Positions 54,195 through 64,000 of a stretch of DNA of 64,000 nt are shown in pieces. A program made the position numbers and the translations under genes. Every line of letters starts with the position of its first letter. Position 1 is the stretch's first letter. A model generated the notes under the pieces. It saw only the letters and a program-made list of their open reading frames with translations. It was not told the origin of the DNA and searched no databases. Source of the stretch: Litomosoides sigmodontis (taxonomy: Eukaryota > Nematoda > Chromadorea > Rhabditida > Onchocercidae); NCBI GenBank assembly GCA_963070105.1, contig OY718807.1:9548483-9612482 (forward strand), in the 5' to 3' direction.

Positions 54195-57100
54195 TTATGC
54201 AATTTTCACATCAATTCCCATTAGAAAGCATGCTATCGTATTTTGTGCCATACGCCGTCGTAGAATTGCTTTCCCGAATTCCGAGATGTATGACTCATCG
54301 CTGTGTTGTTCGAGATCCATCAAGTAAACAGTGATAAACATGGAAATCTAAATGATAACGAACTGCTGTTAAATGCATAATTTTAGCAGAAAATTTCATT
54401 CATTGTCATCGTCCATTCTATTTCGGTAAAATTGAGTTAATGAATGGTTGCACTGGAAAACATTCCCTTAATTACCGTTTGTGTTCCTCTTGTTTTGTTT
54501 TTTTTCTTTACATTTCTGTTAATTAATGACATGATTTATGATCCAATGAACTGTCTGTCATATCTCTTTCTCTGTTAACCTTATTTGAAGGATTTTTTCC
54601 CCTTTGCTTACAGCGTTATCATAAATGGAACTGATAACAGTCACTTTTCCCTCTTATTGATATAATTCATTTTGGAACGGCGCAACAAATTTCCATAACC
54701 ACCGCTGAGGAATTTTAGAAATTTCTTTTCAAATACGAAATACGACCCTCTCTGACGGATAACGAATGTAACTTGAAGAGAAAAAGGTGTGATACCGGCC
54801 GTTTTTCGACGATGTCTTTTTCAATTTCTTGTGGAATATACTCCTTGACGTCGTCAAATTCCGGTGTACACATTTCCGTTTCAATATCATAGAAACCTGG
54901 TTGCATTACCTAAAGTAGCAAGCGAAATTAATGGGAATGCAGACGTTAAAACTTTTTAAATTACTAATTAAATTTAGAAATTGAGAGACGCAAAATTTGT
55001 GAATTAGAACAGGTAAATTTCTTGCAACATCGCCGAGAAATAATTCGTTGTGATTACACTACTCATCTCTAAATTTACATATTTTTTTACAAACAAAAAA
55101 TATGCCATTTCCTTCTCTTCTTTCTCACTCCAAAAAATGCATTGAATTTAAAATCCATAACATAAAATTCTACTACTCGGCAAAGTAGCAAATTTGTAAT
55201 GAATGTAACTTAATTAATTAGTCACAAGTGACTAGCTACTGGTGGTTAAAAGTTTTCTTTTCCTTTTCATTCAACTCCAACTACTTTACCGTAATCCGTT
55301 CTTTACAGTATTACGGCAAACAGTTCACAGTATGCATTTGAAAAAAAACTGACTTTTGACAATTTTATGTCGAAAAGAAAAAAGCTACTGTTTTGATTTA
55401 TTATTAACTTAATATCTTCCATTTCCTTCCATTTTTCTAATAGTCCCGACAAATCAAACAAATTTTTTTTTAGTTCATCAGGAAAAATTCTAGATTTTTT
55501 TTAATGAATTTGTTGACAGCTAAACTCATTGCTCATTGCTTAGTAGTTAATTAGTATTACTAATTATGCGGAGATAAGATAACGAGTAAATTAATTGCCT
55601 CACTGAAGGTTATGTAAATAATGTATATTTTGCAACTTTCCATATAAATTTATAATGAATTTTATAGACACTAAAGGATACATACTGCATGCAATAAGTT
55701 TGAATACGGTAGAGAATACGGTTGATTTTCATTGATCTTAAATTTGTTATTCTTACGGTATTATGATAAGGTCACAAATACAATTATTATTTAACATGAG
55801 ATATAAATTCACTATGGGCTTTTAAGAATTCTTTCTTACTATGAGATTGTCACATCAATTTTACTCGAGTAATTTTGAATGAGAAAACCCAAATTTCAAT
55901 ATTATATTAAATAAGTGAAATGTATCAGAAAGATTCGTGAGAGCAGAATGGCCAGGTAAATATAAGTAGATTTCGCACCTCATTACAATCTCCCTTCAGG
56001 TAAGCATGTATAATTATGCTTACATAATTTTTTACACAATTGCTTTTTTCAAACGCACCCAAATAAATTTATTATTTGGTTGCACGTGGAAAATAAATTG
56101 CTAAGGTAAAATTTTACTAATAAATTTAGAGTTACGAGTTCTAATCCAACCAATCATTAATTTTAGTATGATCGATTGAGACTAGGAAATTACAAAACAG
56201 TAAGTAGAAATTACAAAATGAGAGATTTTGGTCAGTTCGCTGAATGGTCGAAAAAATTTGAACAAATTTTGCAACAATTTTAGATTAAATGTTATTAATA
56301 CTCGAAAAAAAGCCTTCGTTTAACTTTTTTTTTTTATAAAATTGTTAGAGAAAGTTGTGTAATTCTCAGATATTTACATGGAATTTCCAATAGTGAACAA
56401 ATGACTTTTAAATGTAATATCAGTGATTTCTAATAAATATGCAATGCACTCACCTAAAATTAACAGTTGCAGCTAATGGGAAAAAAAACGTCCCTCTGGT
56501 CTAACCGATGGAAAAAATTAGAATATCCAATTAATAGTGCATTAAGCGAATTATTTCACTCTAACATTGAAATTATATTCTTGCATAGTAAAACGTGTAA
56601 ACTGTTAGACAGTGCGAAATGCGCTAGAATTAGGTTTAGGCTTAGGCTTACGCATGACTATTAAGCCATCCATTTGCCCATTTCCTCAATAGCTAATAAA
56701 GTAATTGAAATAAGAAATAAAATGAAATGGAAAAGTAACACATACCTCACATTGACAGTCATTATTAATCAATTTTTGTGTCGTTCGTGTTTTTGAAATC
56801 CCGTGACGTGTCGTTTGATTTCTCATTTGTTTGCAAAAATCGCAAAAAACGCTGTAATTACGTGCAAATAGCATACAGGTGAAATGTTTCCTTCAAGTAG
56901 TAAATGTCATACTAGTCGTGCTGTATATTATCAATTAATTTTACCGCGGGAAATTATCATAATCATTAGTGATAACACACAACTATCTTCCACCACACCA
57001 TCAATAGTAACTGATTAAAAATTGACACTTTAAGTTTTTCATTTCCGCTCAAATCATAATTGGTAATTTCGTTTAATTAGAAACATTAAGTGAATATGTG

Positions 57101-60100
57101 CAATTTTTTTCTCCTTTTCAAATGAGAAATTTATTTAATTACTAACTAATAGCTTCTTTAAGGGAAAAAATTAAAGTGCTACCAAGTATTTTCCAGTCTT
57201 CCACATGGGCACTGATTAATTTTACTGTTAACTTTTTCCGAACAAGGTAGTGTCGGATAGCTTGGATCCGGTGTACCACCAATTCGCATTTCAATTTCGG
57301 CAATTAGATTTTTTACTGGTCGTATAATTTCGACGCCTAATGCTCTAATTTTGATGCATCCCGGAATGGTCGGATTTTTGGGCGTTAGCAGGATTTGATC
57401 CGGATTAAATCTAATTTTTGGTCGATACTTTACCGGATCAATGCCTCGTCTTGATAAATAAGCTGAAATTTGAAGAGAGATAAAAGTTAGCCATCGAATT
57501 GCCGGAAAAAAAATTCTCACAGTGATGTGTTTTGTTACTATCACTGAGACATTGTGTACGTGCTGCATTTCGATGAAATTTGCTCTAATTTAATTCTTAC
57601 AAATTAAAAAAAATTTTCAAAAAATCTAATTTGAGCTGAAAAAAATGATTTTATTTCTTGCTTCCACATATGTTTTGCTAGTTTCATGTCAAATTATGAA
57701 TAACTACAATTAAATTTATTAACCAAATTACTAATTTTACACAATTTTAAAATAATCCCTAACAACATTAAACTAAAATATGTCACTATGTCATTTTATT
57801 TTAGCAATCAACAATTAATTTCGACTATTTCATATTGTGGCGGCAATAATAAATAAATAAGGAATGAAAACTGGAAATTTGGATTCTGTTAAACAATTTA
57901 TTAAAGTTTTGCTAATTTATTGCCTTCAGTGCTTAACGAAAGCGGTCATGCATTATGATTAAATGAAAATCTTTTAATTAAACCCAACAGAATTGTTTTG
58001 TTCGTCCCTTTAATTTAATTTCACTCCCGAGAGATTAGCTTTACCGACAAATTTTATCATTCAAATCAAGTACAATTACTGCTTCCACAGCTATGACAAT
58101 AAATCAATAAAATTAAAACAACTTATAGACTTTTAATAAGGAGAAAATGGAAATGTTCAATTACACTGCACGCTTACAATTAATATATATTAGTGGAAGA
58201 AATAAATCGAATTAAAATTTGCTGTAAAAGCATAGAATTGGTAAATTAGGGAAGAAATTACTGCTAAAGCTAATATTTTAATTTCGCGACAAAGTGGGAG
58301 GAAAAAATTGGTGGTGAAGTAATGAGCGCTAAAAAAGTTGAAAATTAAGTAGTAGCAATAGTAAAGCCCAGCTTGAAGAAATATTTGGAAGAACTGTCAA
58401 CTGAAAATTTTCAACTTTTGTAATGGTGATGACTCACCCAGTAGATAAACGGAATGAGTAGCTCATTTGAATTGAAACCAATTAACTGATATGCCGTCAT
58501 ACTAAGTGGTAATTAAGAAATTTATGCTCAAAATTACAGTATAGTGTAGGATAGTGAATAATTTAAAAATAATAAATTCATTGACTAATTTAGAAACAAT
58601 TAAATTTCAAAATTCAATTGCTTCTAAACTAATGAAGGAATGTCTAGCTTGCTAAAAAAAAACTTCACTCATTGGAATCCTTTCATTTATCAAATGAGAG
58701 GAGAGGAAGTAGCAGGGAGGAGAGAGTGGGCGCAGCAATGGAAAGTAATTCAATGAGATCTTTGTCATTTTATTGAAAAGTAATTGCAACAAAAAAAAAA
58801 GTTTATTGTAAGTATGCACAACCACTCAATTACTTCCATCCATACTTCTTCCATCACGTTTTCCACGTCCTTTCGCTGCCACACTTTGGGAGCGAAAAAC
58901 AAAACGTTGAAAGAAGTGAAAAGCGAAAACTTTCACTTCAAATATAACTTCATTTCAACTATAAATTATTGCTTTTTTGATAAATTTTATTTAATTTTCA
59001 CAACAAGTGCTAAATGTATTTGTTCATTAATTTCAGTTTTCCTCCCCTTCATTTGTCCTTTTCTTTAAGATTCATTTTTGTTAGGTTATCATTGGAAATG
59101 ATTGATTGGAAGGGATTGCAAGAGGAAATGAGAGAGATAACCTGAAATCCTTTTTGATGAACGAGGTTGTATTCTTTCATTTCAATACACTTTGAATTTT
59201 GGTTAAAACTGAAAATCCAATCGACTCTCATATCATTAGAAATTTGTTAATTACATATCTATTTTTAATACAATTTTTAACAATCATCTTCGTTTCTTCC
59301 CTAAAAATTTTTCATTTTTCTTTTTTAAATTATAGCCTTCAATTGCATTTTGTTAGGTAAATAATAATTTTTAAAAAATAAATTGTAACGAAAAAGAATG
59401 ATACATTTCAAATGATTTTCATCATATACTCTATTGAAATCACTTTTCTCTCCATTTAATTATTAATTTTTTGGGAAAAAGACTTGTTGTTTTTTTTGTC
59501 ATTTTTTCACTGCCAATATTTTTTGAAACATAGTAGTTGAAGATTGTTCTATCATTCAAATTAGCATATCAACTTAATATTTTGATATTTTAAAACAATT
59601 AGTATGGACTGATGATACAAGTAGGTTGATAGCAACAACATGAGTGAGTTTTGACATTGGATGGAAGTAATTTCCTACGGATAAGAACTGAAGGAAAAAA
59701 GAAAAAGGATTAATCGACCGCTTCGATTTATTAAACTCACAAAACGCTTTGCACTAAACACTCTCAAAAAATTCGTTTATTTCTGATTTAAATGATTTCA
59801 TGCATTTGACATTTCGATTTCAACAACCCATCTAATTATCACTCTTTCCCATGCAACACCGCCACTTGCTTACATTAATAACTTGAAATGAAGTTTTTCT
59901 CGAGTAAACGCGAAAATAATTCGATAACAAAGAGAAAAACAACGCTGAAGAAAAAGTATTTTCACCTGCACCGCACGCACCAGAAACGCGGATACTGACT
60001 TCAGCTCGATCTTGTTGTGCTTCATTGTTTTGGAGCAGAAGTAATCCTATCAGTAATAAATAAATTGAGGTAAGCGGAGGAAGGAAAAGTGAGACTTGAA

Positions 60101-60110
60101 GTTGAAACAT
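54195..60110 (-). CDS. Secreted cysteine-rich ML/GM2-activator-like protein, copy B
   Basis: Five exons (59966-60110, 57183-57462, 56746-56851, 54796-54909, 54195-54347) join in phase to 265 residues. The start gives a clear signal peptide (hydrophobic core about residues 14-26). The mature part follows the GM2-activator pattern: an early GACGA cysteine, LPC, then NTCVFCDFC, the paired DCQC, a PGFYDI turn, and a last IAC about ten residues from the end. It aligns with copy A throughout; compare CIKIRALGVEII with CFRMSGGEVEVY, and NTIACFLMGIDV with TGMIACHRIYATV. Intron phases agree at shared positions, but copy A has an extra intron in the second block and an extra 36-base exon. The two genes are therefore neighbouring paralogues on one strand. 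Extra cysteines compared with vertebrate GM2A suggest additional disulphides. The lipid-transfer role is inferred from the family. No good trans-splice acceptor is seen before the ATG. Confidence 0.72.
54910..56745 (-). other. Third intron of ML-like copy B
   Basis: A 1.8 kb AT-rich intron with no exon-like frame, repeat array or RNA gene recognised. The 65-codon plus-strand ORF at 56467-56664 is taken as chance. Confidence 0.5.
57463..59965 (-). other. First intron of ML-like copy B
   Basis: A 2.5 kb AT-rich intron separating the signal-peptide exon from the rest. I see only chance ORFs, such as 58784-59068 on the plus strand. No nested gene is recognised. Confidence 0.5.
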
Positions 60111-60916
60111 CAATGAGGTGTCGCGGTAGGCGGTAAAGTGTATTGGGTTTTTAGAGCACCGCAACGATGGGTGATATGGGTCGGTTGGTAGTAAACGGGA
60201 AGGGTGGAGCTTCATGGAGAGAATCATCCCCCAACAATACATATGAAGTTGTCAGGGTGTGATAACAACACTATCCCCATCACCCAACACCCTTCATGAT
60301 GACGATGATGACAGAAATGGTCTCGACAAACTGCTACAACGTCAACCATTACGTCAACGTCAACGACAACGATGACAACGTCGATGACGACGATAGCATT
60401 AATGACGTATGGCAATCATTGGATAGGAAAAAAAAGGAAGCAATATGCATGCATTTGTTAAGTAATGACAGCGATAACGATAACGAACAACGATGACGAT
60501 GACGATGACGACAACGATGACGACGATAGCGATAAACTACGGTCGTAGATTTCTAAAACAAAGGAATACATGCAGTACATATTTGAAGAGGAGATGACTC
60601 ATTTGTTATTAAAATATCATTATCATTATTTATTACCATGCAATGGCTATAATGATTCCTATCATTACATCCACCACGATTATTGCTTATGATTATCGCT
60701 ATCATCGTTTATCACCAATTATTATTATTATTACTGTTAGCATCACTTAAGGACTTTATGATGCAACAGAGAGAATTCCTCTTTAACATCAACTTGATCA
60801 TTCACACTTACTCTCAACACCAACTGGAATTGTTATATAATGAATTTCACATTGTCCAAATAAATACCATCTGTACCTGCCACCGTTAACACTGATCCTT
60901 CTTATCACCATCACCG

Positions 60917-60997
<81 letters not shown>

Positions 60998-63146
60998 ACA
61001 ACAACAACAACAACAACAACAACAAACACAACAGCGGCAGCAGCAGCAGAAGCATCCTCGTCATCGCCATCGGTCATTAGCGATAAAAACGCTGCATTTT
61101 CTTCCGTCGCCACTTGCTGCTGTCCTATCCTCACCGATTTAAATGCACAAAAAACATAATGAAAAAAAAATGGAATCAAAACTTTTCCCATCTGAAAATG
61201 AATGCAATCCTGAAAAGAAAGAAATTAAGACCATTTAATTCATTTTTTATTCAAATTAATGAGGGAAAAGAAGGGTGAAATTCTCCTAAGCCAATGAGGC
61301 TGTCACACATCGCCTTGTTTTTTCAATCTTTTTAATCTGCTCATCTAGGTTAAAGAAAAGAAGAAATTTTAATCCTTCAACTATTGCGAATATTTCTGAA
61401 AATGGAAAAATAAATCAAAAAACAAAGAAATTGCGAATATTTTCCGATAAAATTTCAAAAAATACAACCGAAGGAAAAAATTGCAAATGTTTCCTAAAAT
61501 AGTATGAAAACTTCCTCATTAGAGGAAACCAATCATCAATGAACAGTGAATATCGCATTGATTGATTCACTAATCAACTCCGACATGATCGATCTGGCGG
61601 TGAGGAAAAGAAAAAAGGCACGAAGATTAATATCATTTAATTGTCAAAACCACTGGATAACATTAACCCATTTTTCGGCGCCTCTTTCTCCACTTCATTT
61701 TCAACCTTTTTTTTCCCTTCCGCTAATACATCCATTTTTTGTGAATGAACGATAACTAAAACTAATAAGTCGTGTGACTAAGACTATCACCGACCGATAT
61801 CTACTTGATAATGAATTTCGCTATAACATGTTATCTATTCGCAATGATCAATAATTTTTTACACAGTATGTTTTGATGGTGATTATTTGAGAATTTTTGC
61901 AACCATTACAATAATCCACCTATATGGCATACTCAGAATTGAAATGAAAAAAAATCACGAAAATGAATTAGTTCATTTCAAGAGCGGTGACAGTTGGACA
62001 CGGGATAAGTACAGCAAACTGGTAAATCTAGGAACTGTTGAGATGACTTTTAATAGGTTAGGAACTAAAATAATCAATATAGTGGGAAACCTTCTGCGAT
62101 ATGCACACATAAGTCGAAAAAAACCTGAATATTTTTACTGGGAAGGATTAATATTGGAAATTTATTAATCACACATAATAAGCAGTATTAAAGATCAATA
62201 CAGTGACAAAACATGGCAACATTGGATTTCTGGAAAAGAATCATCAACATTTGCTTCGTATATCAAACGTGGTTGCATGTACTATACATGTATTATATTA
62301 TATTAACAAATTAGCAATATTTGTTCCATGTGAACCTCATACTATCATTACGAATTTGCGATAGCTATCGAAGCCTGCATATGCCATTAACTGAGATACG
62401 AAATCAGCACTCCCTCCATAACTCTAAATTTTCTTTGTCGTACAGTAGACATCTGTTTATAAAGAACAAAACGGCATAACGCTTCCCATTACGAAATAAG
62501 AAAAAGATTAAGAAAATTAGAAAAAAAAAACTACTTTGTTGTTCCTTTGTCGTTTATATGTAGAAGCAAAACAAGTACAAACTTCTAAAATTCCGAAACT
62601 TGAAAGTTTATCAAAATCACAAAAAAAGAAAAATCGCACTCAGAACAGTGTGGCTAATCATAATTCATTATAAAAATGACACAATCACTGGTTATTTAGC
62701 ACATATCGTATCACACATGAATGCGGGAGGAAACTTCACATTATTATAAGCATTAATCCGAAGCAATAATAAACGGCTCGGTTGCTTCATTCGGTTTCTT
62801 GTTCACAGATCCTTGAAAATTGGATTAATCATAGATGAAAAATTAATGTTCAGTTAGATTTAGCATTCACAAACATAAACTTTTTTGTAAACTGCTTTAT
62901 GTTTATGTTTCCGTTACAAACATAATGATGGAAAGGTAGAATTTTGAAACTTTGCATTTATAAACGCAACATACAACAATTGTGATCTTATAAATGAGCA
63001 GGATGAAATTCCCTAACAACCGTATGCCAAAATTTATGCCAAGAGGTAAAAGAATTACTACCCATACAACGAAAATCGAGTTAAAGTATTTTAATAGTGA
63101 GGATACTTCATATAAGAAAATTGGAAGCGAGTTTCCCAGTTTTCTA
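60111..63146. other. Intergenic region upstream of ML-like copy B
   Basis: A 3 kb spacer with cryptic GAC/GAT/AAC simple sequence (60296-60535) and a compound triplet array (60917-61050). It also holds an isolated minus-strand frame starting directly after TTTTCAG at 61192. Two plus-strand ORFs (61887-62168 and 62994-63200) have no family features. No RNA gene is recognised. Confidence 0.5.
60917..61050. repeat. Compound triplet array (CAT)n(CAA)n(CAG-type)n
   Basis: About 27 CAT units (60917-60996) pass directly into about nine CAA units (60997-61024), and then into an imperfect CAG/CGG-type stretch to about 61050. On the minus strand it can be read as Asp, Val and Ala runs, but there is no proof of translation. 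Confidence 0.95.
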
Positions 63147-64000
63147 TTAAGATACCCTATCGCCATAGAAAAGTTGAAAATTACCACTTTCAAAATTTGA
63201 ACTCCCGATGTTCTTTATTGGGCCAGGTTTGACCTGTTTCGGCTGTTGCCCTCTCGAAATTTTCTATAAAGACAATAATACAAGTTTCTTTCTCAAAAAA
63301 CATTGTAACAATCTTATCAAGCTTAAAAGCGGTGCGTCTTAATCAAATTTTATGACTTTTAACAGGTGGGTACAACGAGGCAAGAGTGCTATACAATCAG
63401 AGTTTGTCAAATAAGTACTCACTGAGCAGCTAATAGTTAACCACAAATTATTCGCCCGATATCAGAGTCTTCCAAAATCAAAACCTGGTGTGAATAGATA
63501 ACACTAAAACACTAACGTAACACAGTAATAATGTGTAAAGCTAAAGTAACGCATAAAAATGACAAATATTTTTGCTTGCTTCGCAAAATGAACAATAATT
63601 TAAATGGCTCACTTCCGAAGGTTTAGTAGCAATAACATTTTTATCGCAATCGACAATATCGGTTGTTACACAAGCAGCAGAAGGGGTCGTGGATTTTGAA
63701 TTCCGTATTTCCGGCTTGGCACGATCAAAGTCCCCTGCTGCAACAGAGGCAGAAAGTTGATTAGCGGTCTCCTGATCTATCTCCTCACCTTCATCCAGAA
63801 GTACATAAACTGGTTCGCCATTGGCACCTTTCAGTGCTTGTACCTAAAACATGTAGCATGGTGATGAAAGCGAATCAATTTTAGCTTCAATTGTATTACT
63901 AATTAGTAGTTTGATTATACAAAATCAAACTGAAATAAATGACAAACTTTTTTAAATTCGACACCATACTGCGCTTTGAGAGTTGCAATTGTAGCTGGAT
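63147..64000 (-). CDS. 3' end of an unidentified gene, cut by the window edge
   Basis: Three minus-strand exon pieces fit in phase: one running off the right edge and ending at a GTTTGT donor near 63948, then 63613-63843 (77 codons, TTTTAG acceptor and GTGAGC donor), then 63147-63263, ending in TAA. The middle exon reads VQALKGANGEPVYVLLDEG and continues with an acidic, then Ser/Thr/Ala-rich stretch. The last exon is basic and polar (SRGQQPKQVKPGP). Composition and splice sites argue for a real coding sequence, probably the disordered C-terminal part of a larger protein. I do not recognise the family. The final exon is less sure than the middle one, because a donor-like GGTAAT occurs within it and further exons could follow. 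Confidence 0.5.

Noticed and set aside
61887..62168. 93-codon plus-strand ORF
   Set aside because: Composition is acceptable, but there are no neighbours in phase, no signal or domain, and no clear acceptor at its start.

Overview
The window looks like a piece of a nematode nuclear genome, most likely a spirurid/filarial-type worm. The DNA is strongly AT-rich. Genes are split into many short exons by GT...AG introns, often with TTTCAG-type acceptors, and several first coding exons sit just behind an acceptor-like TTTTAG/TGCAG with no visible upstream exon, as expected for spliced-leader trans-splicing. The gene families (cuticle collagen, patched-related protein, a PKN-type kinase) also fit a nematode. 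The species cannot be named from the sequence alone. No bacterial, viral or transposon coding sequence was recognised.

The left part (1-28650) is coded on the plus strand. In order it holds the 3' two thirds of a protein kinase N gene (pkn-1-like; C2-like region, kinase domain and C-terminal tail), a small three-exon gene for a two-pass membrane protein of unknown function, a nine-exon cuticle collagen with an 18-fold Asn-Gly hexanucleotide repeat, and an 18-exon patched-related (PTR, sterol-sensing-type) membrane protein. I could join exons with consistent phase in all four; the last three are complete (140, 444 and 842 residues).

The right part (33200-64000) is coded on the minus strand. 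Reading from low to high coordinates it holds a complete IFT46/DYF-6 gene (intraflagellar transport; 293 residues, 10-base first coding exon) and then two neighbouring paralogous genes, each encoding a small secreted, cysteine-rich protein. Their cysteine layout resembles the GM2-activator / ML lipid-binding family. At the right edge is the 3' end of an unidentified gene. An intron of the first ML-like gene contains the most striking structure of the window: about 2 kb of perfect (AAT)n followed by 22 perfect GATAAT units. Many other microsatellites lie in this right half.

The long spaces between genes are AT-rich, with short chance ORFs and simple repeats. One minus-strand exon candidate at 10081-10338 may belong to a gene I could not complete. 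The genes do not form an obvious pathway or operon; the only clear relationship is the tandem ML-like pair.
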